A DNA stretch of 9,100 nucleotides from contig CAMJLI010000072.1 of the NCBI GenBank assembly GCA_946406585.1, positions 1 through 9,100 on the forward strand. The letters run 5' to 3'. Source of the DNA: an uncultured Prevotellaceae bacterium (lineage in GTDB: Bacteria; Bacteroidota; Bacteroidia; Bacteroidales; Bacteroidaceae). Shown in pieces: positions 1 through 7,700 of the stretch. Every line of letters begins with the position of its first letter. Position 1 is the first letter of the stretch. A model generated the notes under the pieces. It saw only the letters and a program-made list of their open reading frames with translations. It ran no database searches and was not told the origin of the DNA. The position numbers and the translations under genes are program-made.

Positions 1-129
1 CGTTAAAGTTGTGTTAAAAAGATGATTTTCCTTGGTTGGTAACATAAAATGCATGTAATTATTCATTAATTCTCACCGCTCCGCGGTCGTGGGTAAAAAG
101 GTGCGCCAGCAGTTCACCGGCCAAAAAAA
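1..129. other. gene-free leader with small repeats and a short hairpin
   Basis: I see no gene here. The first part is AT-rich and carries two GTTAAA copies (2-7 and 13-18) spaced 11 bases apart, about one helical turn. A GC-rich patch follows, with a perfect 5-bp hairpin ACCGC-TCC-GCGGT at 75-87. It lacks a T-tract on either side, so it is not a clear terminator. The heptamer GCGGTCG occurs at 83-89 and again at 161-167, next to the promoter -7 box. Read on the minus strand, about 62-121 gives a short open stretch (GELLAHLFTHDRGAVRINE, then stop). It has no supported start and may be the end of a gene remnant or part of a dispersed repeat. Function is unknown. Confidence 0.4.
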
Positions 130-161
130 TTTGGAAGTTTCACTTTTTTTCCCTACCTTAG
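130..161 (+). promoter_or_regulatory. Bacteroidetes-type promoter for the ATPase gene
   Basis: TTTG at 130-133 and TACCTTAG at 154-161 are separated by 20 bases. This closely fits the Bacteroidetes primary-sigma consensus (TTTG, 19-21 bases, TAnnTTTG), with one mismatch in the -7 box. Transcription would start around 168, leaving a 5' leader of about 20 bases before the ATG at 188. No Shine-Dalgarno site is visible, which is usual in this phylum. Confidence 0.7.
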
Positions 162-187
162 CGGTCGAGAAACTAAATCGCTGAATC

Positions 188-1786
188 ATGGCCACCAAGA
201 GAAAGTATCCCGTAGGAATCCAGAGTTTTGAGAGCATCCGCATGGACGGATATGTATATGTGGACAAGACCCCTCTCATCTACAAGATGATCACCGAGGG
301 AAAGCCCTATTTTCTCAGCCGTCCGAGGCGGTTTGGCAAGTCGTTACTGTGCTCCACACTGGAGGCGGTCTTCCTCGGCCGACGCGAACTCTTCGAGGCA
401 TTTACCACAGAGGATGGTATCGAGCAGCCACAACTCTTCATCGCCACCACTGATTGGAAATGGCAGCCGCATCCCGTCATTCGCTTCGACTTCAGCATGA
501 CCAGGACATATACAATTCCTGTCCTTGAGCAACTGATTGACAGCACGCTTTCTCGGTATGAGCAACAATATGGCATCACGCCTCAGTTCAGTGACCCAAG
601 CATCCGTTTCAGAACTATTTTGGAGGAGGCACACCGCCAGACGGGTCGCCGCGCCGTGGTGATTGTCGATGAGTACGACACCTTCATGCTCCACAGCATC
701 GGCGACAAGGAACTGGAGACAGGTGTACGCCTGCGTTTCTCCAGTGTCTTCAGTGTGCTCAAGCCCCTCGACGACCACCTGCAGTTCGTCTTCATCACCG
801 GCATATCAAAGTTCTCGCAGATGGGCATCTTCAGCAGCCTCAACCAACTGAGCAACATTTCGATGCTGATGGACTACGAGACCCTTTGTGGCATCAGCGA
901 GAAGGAACTTACTACCCAGATGCAGCCCGACATAGAGATGTTGGCAAAAACTCGTGACGAAACCTACGAAGAAACGCTCACCCAACTGAAAAACATGTAT
1001 GACGGCTATCATTTCAGCCGTAGGATGACGGATGTATACAACCCCTTCAGCCTTGTCAATGCGTTCAAATCCGGTGAAATCAGCGATTATTGGTTTGACA
1101 GCGCGACACCCAGCGCCGTTATCGACATGCTGTCAAAGATGCCGCCCATCGAACTGACCGACATCGACGGCGTACCCTGTCCTTCCACGGCATTCGACGT
1201 GCCATTTGACAGTTATGAGGCTCCGCTGCCCGTACTCTACCAGAGCGGCTATCTCACCATCCGGGATTATGACCGCGATATGAGGGAATACATCCTGGGC
1301 TTCCCCAATGCGGAGGTGCGCCGCGGCTTCGCCAACAGCCTTTACCAATACGCCAATCCCATGAGGGGCATCGACAAGGGAAAAAACGCCCTTTATGTGG
1401 CATACAACCAGTTCCGGCGCAACGATGACCTTCCTGCCTTCATCGAGGCTATCAAGGCTTTCTTCGCCGGAGTGCCCTATCATCTGGCAGACAGGAGCGA
1501 GCGGCACTACCATGTCATATTCTACACCCTGCTCACCGCCTTCGGAGCCGACATCACCGCCGAGGAGCCGTCGGCCAAGGGTCGTGCCGACCTCGTGCTG
1601 CGCATGCCTTCCCGCATTTACATCATCGAGATCAAGTATGACGCCACCGCTGCCGAGGCCCTCGCGCAGATCAATGAGCGGGGCTATGCCGACAAGTATG
1701 CCGCCGTCGGGCTCCCCATCACCAAGGTAGGCATCGCCTTCTCCTCCAAGGAGCGCAACATCACGGAATGGCGGTGCGACAAGTAG
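188..1786 (+). CDS. AAA-ATPase-like protein with C-terminal PD-(D/E)XK nuclease-like domain
   Basis: A complete 532-residue protein, typical length for the AAA-ATPase_like (PF09820) plus PD-(D/E)XK (PF08011) family that is abundant and multicopy in Bacteroidales. The phosphate-binding loop has the family's form, PRRFGKS at residues 46-52 with Lys51. The Walker B-like acidic patch is DEYD at 161-164. Other hallmarks are FITGISKFSQMGIFSSLNQL (from 202), MYDGYHF (270-276), VYNPFSL (from 283), and the YWFDSATPS and PNAEVR motifs. The C-terminal domain keeps a nuclease-like signature: Asp468 in GRADLV and Glu481-Ile-Lys483 in EIKYD. There is no signal peptide or membrane segment, so it should be cytoplasmic. 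The ATG at 188 lies just after the promoter and is the only sensible start. ATP hydrolysis and DNA or RNA cleavage are inferred from motifs; the physiological role of the family is not established, and defence or mobile-element links are only suggestions. Family assignment is secure, function is not. Confidence 0.93.
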   Translation: MATKRKYPVGIQSFESIRMDGYVYVDKTPLIYKMITEGKPYFLSRPRRFGKSLLCSTLEAVFLGRRELFEAFTTEDGIEQPQLFIATTDWKWQPHPVIRFDFSMTRTYTIPVLEQLIDSTLSRYEQQYGITPQFSDPSIRFRTILEEAHRQTGRRAVVIVDEYDTFMLHSIGDKELETGVRLRFSSVFSVLKPLDDHLQFVFITGISKFSQMGIFSSLNQLSNISMLMDYETLCGISEKELTTQMQPDIEMLAKTRDETYEETLTQLKNMYDGYHFSRRMTDVYNPFSLVNAFKSGEISDYWFDSATPSAVIDMLSKMPPIELTDIDGVPCPSTAFDVPFDSYEAPLPVLYQSGYLTIRDYDRDMREYILGFPNAEVRRGFANSLYQYANPMRGIDKGKNALYVAYNQFRRNDDLPAFIEAIKAFFAGVPYHLADRSERHYHVIFYTLLTAFGADITAEEPSAKGRADLVLRMPSRIYIIEIKYDATAAEALAQINERGYADKYAAVGLPITKVGIAFSSKERNITEWRCDK

Positions 1787-1806
1787 GGACGCGATGTATC
1801 GCGTCC
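1783..1806. repeat. REP-like element: GTAG plus 9-bp palindrome overlapping a stop codon
   Basis: GTAG (1783-1786) is followed directly by GGACGCGAT (1787-1795), a 2-base GT centre, and ATCGCGTCC (1798-1806), a perfect 9-bp inverted repeat. A GTAG tetranucleotide at the foot of a GC-rich stem-loop is the hallmark of REP sequences mobilised by REP-associated Y1 (RAYT) transposases. The TAG of the upstream ATPase gene is the last three bases of the GTAG, so the element seems to supply the stop codon. No T-tract follows, so it is a poor rho-independent terminator. It may still protect mRNA ends or attenuate read-through. No RAYT gene is in the window. Confidence 0.6.
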
Positions 1807-1816
1807 GAAAGCCAAA

Positions 1817-3562
1817 ATGAGGAAACTATTATACATCATCGTCACCACTGTAGTGCTCGCCGCCTGTACCGGCAACGGGAAGGAGCGTGCCGCCCTCGAC
1901 GCGGCGCAGGCCGTCATCAACCACCGCCCCGACTCCGCCCTCGCCATCCTCGACTCCCTGGAGCCGTCATCCAACGAATTCCCACGCCCCACCCTCCGCC
2001 GCTGGCAGTTCCTCCGACTCATGGCGCAGAACAAGTGCGACACCGTTTTCCGCTCCGACAGCCTCCAACTCATCCTCACTGGCTACTACGACCGCCACGG
2101 CTCGCCAAATGAGAAAATGTGGGCGCACTACCTGCTGGGGCGGGCATACAGCGACATGGGGGAGGCACCCCGTGCCCTTCAGTGCTTCCAGGATGCCGCT
2201 GCATGTGCCGACACAACAGCCCTTCATTGCGATTTCAGGACACTTTTCCTTGTTTATGGCCAGATGGCAATGGTCTATCGGTCGCAGTGCATGCCTTATG
2301 AAGAAATGGCAGCATGGAATCATTACAGCCACTATGCGAAAAAAAGCGGGGATATATATTCTTACATTCGTGGAATTGAGATGACGATAGGCCCGTATTA
2401 TGATATGGGCGATACCCTCGCTTGTCTAAGAATCACTGAGCAGTGCCGCAGGGAATACGTCAGGCATGGTATGATTCAAAAAGCTGCGAGTGTATTCCCT
2501 ACAGCCATTTACATACATCTGCAGAACTCAAATTATGATAAGGCCAAGGAGATGATGAGAAAGTTTGAAAGGGAGTCGGGACTTTTCGACTCATCGGGCA
2601 ACATCGAAAAAGGCAGGGAAACATACTACTACAGCAAAGGCATTTATTATCTTGGAATACATGAAAGCGACTCTGCTGAGTTGTATTTCAGAAAACTATC
2701 GGAAATCCGTCTTAACCATGATTATCTGGCTAATAAAGGACTGCTGTCGCTGTATCACCATCTGCATAAAACAGACTCCATATCCAAATATACCGCACTT
2801 TTTGAGAAAAGTGTTGATGACATATTATCTGAAAATCAGACAGATGCCGTGGCTCAAGCCGCAGCATACAACAAGTATATACGTCTGCAGAAAGAATCCA
2901 AGATAATGGCCGTCAAGGCCGAGAAGTCCAAGTGGCTGTCAAGAATGTTATTCGTTGGTTTTGTTCTCATTATCGCTGTCTTAGCCTACTTCTTCATTCA
3001 TTACAAGAGGAAACAGAAAGCAAAGATGGAAAAACTTGGCTTGGATTATACGAACATCATGGCGAAATACCGAAAGGCTTGTCTTGAAGCCAAAAAGATG
3101 AACTCTGACAAGAATGAAGCCATGAAAGAAAAAGAGGATGAGATTGGAAGGCTCAAATTCCAATTGGATGGTTTGAGAAATATATATGAGGGTCTTTCTC
3201 CCGATATGAAAAAAGCCGTCTTATCAAAAAGCGATATTGTGAAAAAATTCAAGTCGATGGCCATCCCAAGTAGATCCCAGATATTACCATCCAAAACAGA
3301 ATGGAAATTGTTGATAGAAACCATAGAATTTGCCAATCCTGCATTATATGGAAAAATCTTCGTTTCCTGCAAGCTCAGTCAACAAGAAATTTATACTGCC
3401 ATTCTGACATGGCTTCATTTTTCAAATGATGAGCTTGGCATTCTTATTTCAGCCTCCAAACAAAGAATTACCAATCTAAAATCATCCACTAATCTAAAGT
3501 TGTTTGGAATGAATACAGCAAGATCTTTACAAAGAAATATTGAATTATTTCCAAATAACTGA
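1817..3562 (+). CDS. lipobox-TPR-transmembrane-HTH protein, probable membrane-bound regulator
   Basis: A complete 581-residue protein. The N-terminus (MRKLLYIIVTTVVLAAC) is a signal peptide with lipobox LAAC, Cys17. The following residues, TGNGKER, lack an acidic surface-export signal. Residues about 20-370 are helical and TPR-like (for example HRPDSALAILDSL and a WAHYLLGRAYSDMGEAPRAL motif), predicted to be periplasmic. One membrane helix spans about 377-394 and is followed by KRKQK. A charged coiled coil lies at about 400-460. Residues 519-564 (KLSQQEIYTAIL...HFSNDELGILISASKQRITNL...KLFG) follow the spacing of a LuxR-like helix-turn-helix. Bacteroidales have many such TPR-TM-HTH proteins, seen as regulators that transmit periplasmic signals to DNA; the ligand and targets here are unknown. 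The gene starts 30 bases after the ATPase stop with no clear promoter of its own, so read-through is possible. A terminator follows it. The first third is about 65% G+C and the rest is AT-rich, as if the gene were mosaic. Confidence 0.8.
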   Translation: MRKLLYIIVTTVVLAACTGNGKERAALDAAQAVINHRPDSALAILDSLEPSSNEFPRPTLRRWQFLRLMAQNKCDTVFRSDSLQLILTGYYDRHGSPNEKMWAHYLLGRAYSDMGEAPRALQCFQDAAACADTTALHCDFRTLFLVYGQMAMVYRSQCMPYEEMAAWNHYSHYAKKSGDIYSYIRGIEMTIGPYYDMGDTLACLRITEQCRREYVRHGMIQKAASVFPTAIYIHLQNSNYDKAKEMMRKFERESGLFDSSGNIEKGRETYYYSKGIYYLGIHESDSAELYFRKLSEIRLNHDYLANKGLLSLYHHLHKTDSISKYTALFEKSVDDILSENQTDAVAQAAAYNKYIRLQKESKIMAVKAEKSKWLSRMLFVGFVLIIAVLAYFFIHYKRKQKAKMEKLGLDYTNIMAKYRKACLEAKKMNSDKNEAMKEKEDEIGRLKFQLDGLRNIYEGLSPDMKKAVLSKSDIVKKFKSMAIPSRSQILPSKTEWKLLIETIEFANPALYGKIFVSCKLSQQEIYTAILTWLHFSNDELGILISASKQRITNLKSSTNLKLFGMNTARSLQRNIELFPNN

Positions 3563-3580
3563 TTATCAAAGTAATACTTT

Positions 3581-3612
3581 AAAAGGTGTATTATTGATGT
3601 ACACTTTTTTTT
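3581..3612 (+). terminator. rho-independent terminator after the regulator gene
   Basis: AAAAGGTGTA (3581-3590) can pair with TACACTTTTT (3600-3609) across a 9-base loop, giving a 10-bp stem with one G-U pair. The T-run at 3605-3612 is eight bases long. It begins 18 bases after the regulator stop codon and just before the next promoter, so it separates the two transcription units. The stem is AU-rich at its base, so some read-through is possible. Confidence 0.7.
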
Positions 3613-3619
3613 GAAATAA

Positions 3620-3651
3620 TTTGTATCGACTTGAATATAATCATAATTTTG
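3620..3651 (+). promoter_or_regulatory. consensus Bacteroidetes promoter for the small secreted-protein gene
   Basis: TTTG at 3620-3623, a 20-base spacer, and TAATTTTG at 3644-3651 match the Bacteroidetes consensus exactly. The spacer length equals that of the promoter at 130-161. Transcription should start near 3657-3659. That rules out the in-frame upstream TTG at 3621 as a start and supports the ATG at 3687. Confidence 0.82.
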
Positions 3652-3686
3652 TTGCAATAATATTCATTCAAAAAAGCAACACGATT

Positions 3687-4049
3687 ATGAAGAAAGTATT
3701 ATTTGTTATCGTATTCACATTTGCCTTTTTCAACATGACAAAAGCAAATGTCACGGGAGATGACGATCAGCCAGTCATTTTGACTGAAAAGCTTGACAAC
3801 CCCATTGGCGGACATGGAGGAGTAGGAAAATCCATTTCAGTTCTCTATATCTACCAATCGGGTAATATTTTCTATTTCGGGGATGAATATGAAGGTTGTT
3901 CTGTCTCTCTATTATTTAACAATGTGACTGTATTCAGCACAGTGGTTGACGAGAATGGCCAAGTGGTTGTCCCAGCAACCTTGACCGGCTCTTTAGAACT
4001 GCATCTAATAGTTGGCAGCGTGACTTACTGGGGTGAAGTTCAATTGTAG
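3687..4049 (+). CDS. small exported beta-rich protein, DUF3244-like
   Basis: A complete 120-residue protein. MKKVLFVIVFTFAFFNMTKA is a clear signal peptide, with likely cleavage after Ala20, giving a mature form of about 100 residues in the periplasm or outside the cell. The mature part is rich in alternating hydrophobic residues and turns. Its pattern (VDENGQVVVPATLTGSLELHL, ending YWGEVQL) resembles the small Ig-like DUF3244 proteins of Bacteroidales, which have no established function. Its own consensus promoter lies 35 bases upstream, and the start was chosen because it is downstream of the predicted transcription start. No terminator is visible in the 78 bases before the large RHS gene, so the two may be co-transcribed. 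The DNA is AT-rich like the end of the preceding regulator gene, which hints that the two moved together. The DUF3244 assignment is by pattern only. Confidence 0.75.
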   Translation: MKKVLFVIVFTFAFFNMTKANVTGDDDQPVILTEKLDNPIGGHGGVGKSISVLYIYQSGNIFYFGDEYEGCSVSLLFNNVTVFSTVVDENGQVVVPATLTGSLELHLIVGSVTYWGEVQL

Positions 4050-4127
4050 CACCTTTATTAGCACCATCATTGTTCAAACGTTTCCTCAAGCCAACTCATA
4101 ATTATATTATATAAGAATGACTATTGT

Positions 4128-4727
4128 ATGATGAAAAGAATCAATATCCTGTTGATTTTGTCACTACTGGGGCATCTATGGGCTAAAGGGCAGTCTCCCG
4201 GCGGTGTTCCGGGCTGTGAGGCGTGGTTTGTCACGTCGCCATGCGGCACCGACGGCAACGGGGCATACAGGTGGCTCGACCTGTCTGGCGACAGCGTCCT
4301 CCTCAAATATGTGGGAGGCACCCTGGCGGGGTCGCAGGTTTCCCAAGACAGGGAGACCATACAGACCTTCAACTTCCATCCCTCCCTCAGGTTCTCGCCT
4401 TCGTCAGGGTTCATGGATGCCGTTCTCAGACAGGCAGGTCTGGCTCAGGCGACGATCGTCGGAGTCTTTGAACCCGACTCCCTGCCGTCAGCAGACACAA
4501 GGCTCTATGCCGTGGCAGCCAGGGACTCGTCTGCCGTCACCAAGGACAAGGTACTCCATTCCGGAGAGACCGCTGGGCTGGACTACTCCCCCGACCTCCT
4601 ACACGGCCAGGAAAGGGCCAGGGCACTGAAAGTGGTCTGCTGGGAAAGGGCGCTCAGGCCGCAGCACTCACCATGGGGCGAGACACCGGGTTTCATGCCC
4701 GCAGGGGCGACCTTTCCATGGGACTGA
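4128..4727 (+). CDS. N-terminal fragment of a large exported SpvB/RHS protein, cut by a frame change
   Basis: A 199-residue reading frame that carries the export signal of the large protein continued in the next entry. The start MMKRINILLILSLLGHLWAK is a signal peptide; ATG 4128 or ATG 4131 could be used. The mature part begins QSPGGVPG, a common opening of large Bacteroidetes RHS and cell-surface proteins. It continues with a beta-rich segment (GAYRWLDLSGDSVLLKYVGG, FNFHPSLRF, QATIVGVFEPDS) that resembles the lectin/LamG-like head seen on such proteins. Coding quality is good to about ALKVVCWERALRPQHSPWGE (ending 4682). The last 14 residues look out of frame and stop at TGA 4725. I read this as the front of one gene broken by a -1 frame change, not as a small gene of its own. 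No clear promoter is present in 4050-4127. Confidence 0.7.
   Translation: MMKRINILLILSLLGHLWAKGQSPGGVPGCEAWFVTSPCGTDGNGAYRWLDLSGDSVLLKYVGGTLAGSQVSQDRETIQTFNFHPSLRFSPSSGFMDAVLRQAGLAQATIVGVFEPDSLPSADTRLYAVAARDSSAVTKDKVLHSGETAGLDYSPDLLHGQERARALKVVCWERALRPQHSPWGETPGFMPAGATFPWD
4641..4712 (+). other. probable frameshift junction within the large RHS gene
   Basis: Two + strand frames overlap openly at 4472-4727. The frame starting at 4128 looks genuine up to about WGE (ending 4682). The frame of the downstream part looks genuine from about GDLSMG (4706-4723). Both must switch between about 4641 and 4712, most simply by loss of one base. Short G-runs (4642-4644, 4650-4652, 4675-4678, 4703-4706) are possible sites. 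No standard X-XXY-YYZ slippery heptamer is in phase, so programmed -1 frameshifting is not favoured. Confidence 0.55.
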
Positions 4728-7700
4728 TGCACAGGGGGTGGGGAGGGTTCTCCTACAGCGCGGCCTCCGGGAGGCACGCGCAACCTGTCGATGAATCCCT
4801 GCTCTGCATCCCGGAGGTGCAGGCGGGCGACACGCTCAGCCTCGGCCTGCTGGTCTTCATGCCGCTTTCCGCCAGGGCCGACACCCTGGGCGGCCTCTCA
4901 CGGGTCGGCCCGAGGGACGAGGTTCACATCTCCGGCAATTACATGGGCACCGCACGCCTCGGCGGACAGGACGTCACCTGGGCCAACCCGCTCTCGGCAT
5001 CCTACAACTCCAGCGTCTCGCCAGGGAATGGCCTGCAGGGCACGGGCGCACCGGCCCCCGTCCTTGTTTCGTCGTCAAGAGGGCGCACCGGGCAGGGTGA
5101 GATAGGGGTCTTGGGGACGGGCTTCACGCTCAGCACCTCTTCCTCCGCCACCAAGGGCGACGTCACCCTGCAGGACATGAACGGCGACGGTTATCCCGAC
5201 ATCATCGCGGGAGGCACCATCCAGTACACCAACACGCTCGGAGGCATGAGCGGGGAGAGTCTTGGCGGGATGCCAGGGCCGGAGTCCTCAGCAGAATCCA
5301 CGGCAGCGGGCATCGGCGGCAGCCCCGTCAATGCCACAAGCACCATCGCCTCCGTGGTCAGAGGCAGCAAGGCTTCCGCGTCAGGGCGGCTTGCCTCACA
5401 GCTGGCCAAGGTTTCCACTTCCGCCCAAGAAGCGGTCAATCGTGACGGGAGCACGTGCGACTATTCTGACATCAACGGCGACGGGCTGCCCGACCTGCTG
5501 TATGTCGACAGCGGCACGCTGAAGGCCAGGCTGAACCTCGGCTACTCCTTCAGCCCGGCTATCACTTTGGGAACGGGGCAAATCCAGAGAGGGGTGAGCC
5601 AATCCTCCAACAAAGGCATCGGTGCCGGTGACGATTTCGGGTTCGGCCCAGTCATCAGCGGGACCGACATCCACATGGCTTCTTCCAGTTTCTCCGCCGG
5701 TGTGGGCGTGTCCTCCACCATCTCCACCGAGCAAGGGAGCCTCGTCGACATCAACGGCGACGGGATGCCCGACGTCGTCTGGGGCAATGCGTCCGGGATA
5801 TGGGCGAGGCTCAACATGGGCAGCTCATTCTCCGCCGACTCCGTCAGGTGGGCGGGCGGCGGAAGCGTCGGCAAGTCCACCACCACGGGCGAGTCCCTGA
5901 ACGCGGCCTTCACCGTGACGGTCAACGTGCCTTCCATCTTCATGAAATTCAGCGTCAACCCGGGCGGAGCCATGGGCAGGTCCGTCACCAGGACGCGGAC
6001 GGCCATCCGCGACATCGACGGCGACGGATACCCCGACCTCGTCACCTCCGACTCCGAGAGCAGCATCAGGGTCAGGAGTTCACGCATCCGCAGGACCAAC
6101 ATGCTCAGGAGCGTCACCAACTCCCTCGGCGGCACTTTCACCGTCGGCTATTCACGGTCCGCCCCCACCTACGGACTCCCCGGCGGCAAATGGGTGATGG
6201 ACACGCTTGAGGTGGACAGGGGCATCCATTTCACTGGCTACGACATCCCCGTCACCCGGAAAGCCTTCACCTACTCCGGCGGCAAGCGCGACCGACGCGA
6301 GCGCGAGTTCCTCGGCTTTGCCGAGGTGGTCTCCACCGACCTCGACACGGAAAGCGGCAACGCACCCTACCGCAGCGTGACGGAGGCCTTCGACGTGTCG
6401 TCATACTACCGCAGGGGACTTCCGCTCACCGCCACGCTCCGCGACGCGGCGGGAAGGAAGTTCACCGAGACGCAGAACACCTACTATACGTATTCCGTCA
6501 GGCCGAATGCAACGAGGGACACGGTAAATGTTCTTAACACCACCTTGCCCTCAGATGCATGGCCGGTGGCCTATACCCCCGTCAAGTTCACGGAGAACCG
6601 CAACTACGAGGGCGGCGGCACAGCCGTGAAGGAGCAGTCTGCCTACAAGTACAACCTGGCCAAATGCGGAGAGGTGAACAGCTATTACTATAGCGGGAAG
6701 GGCACCATGAACGGCACCACGTTTGCCGGTTATGACTACTATGCCAATGCCACCTACAGTTGCGCATCGGCGAACAGCAACCGCCGGCGCACCGTCAGCA
6801 GGCCGGTGCAGGTGGTCGTCAGGAACAGCGGCAATGCCGTGATTGCCAAGACAACGGCAGCCTATCACGAAGGATGGAATGCCGCCAAGGTGGCATCGGT
6901 CACCCGCACCGTCAGCGAGTCGCCAGCGGTCGCCGTCACCACCGAATACAACTATAGCGCAAGCAACGGCAACCTGCTTTCCGTATCTCAGAACTCAGAA
7001 AGTGGTACAAGCACCTATACGTACCAGTACAGCGATGATTTCCTACAGACCTATCCCTACCAGATTGTCGCTCCGCATGACCTGAGGACGGAGACCGACT
7101 CCATGTACCTTTGCTACGGGCTGCCGAAAAAGCAGACGGACCCGAATAACAAGGCACTGCGCACAATATATGACGGACTTGGCCGTTTAATAAGCGTGAA
7201 GTCACCCAACGAGAATGAGCGCTATCCCAGCACCATCGACATGGGCTATTCGCCCGTGGCGGTGATGAAAGCCGACGGCACGGGCATCTCCACTCCAGCC
7301 TATGCCGTCACCACCTACCATTTGCGCTCACCATACACCACGCCTGACGACATGCTGCCGCAGAATGACGACATGCGCGTGGTGACGTTCACCGACGGTT
7401 TTGGGCGCGTGCTCCAGACAAGGCGGGAAACCACCATCGACTATGGGAACGGTCAGCCAAATGCCAGGGTCGTTGTAGAAGGAACAACGGAGTACGACGG
7501 CTTAGGTCGCCCGGTAATGACACACTATCCCGTTCTTCTCCCCACGACCCACCTGATGATTTTCCAGCCGGCCCAGCTGTCCGAACCGGGGACCTCCACC
7601 TCATACGACGTGGCCGACCGACCCGTAGAAGTCACCCTGCCCGGAAACTATACTACCCGGTACGGCTATTCCGTCAGCGGGGGATGCCTGCTTGCCAGCG

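Noticed and set aside
1787..1806. The palindrome after the ATPase gene as a rho-independent terminator.
   Set aside because: The stem is good, but no T-tract follows it (GAAAGCCAAA), so classical termination is unlikely.
3621..3686. A longer start (TTG at 3621) for the small secreted protein.
   Set aside because: The predicted transcription start lies near 3658, after this codon, and the signal peptide begins cleanly at the ATG at 3687.
3807..3833. GGHGGVGKS in the small secreted protein fits the P-loop pattern GxxxxGK[ST].
   Set aside because: The protein has a signal peptide, about 100 mature residues, a beta-rich pattern and no Walker B or other nucleotide-binding elements, so the match is most likely chance.
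4641..4727. Programmed -1 ribosomal frameshifting in the RHS gene.
   Set aside because: No in-phase slippery heptamer and no obvious downstream pseudoknot were seen. A simple indel is the more economical reading.
5542..6141. Long minus-strand open frame of 199 codons.
   Set aside because: It lies wholly within the SpvB-region coding sequence, whose GC-rich third positions create antisense open frames. It shows no recognisable motifs or promoter.
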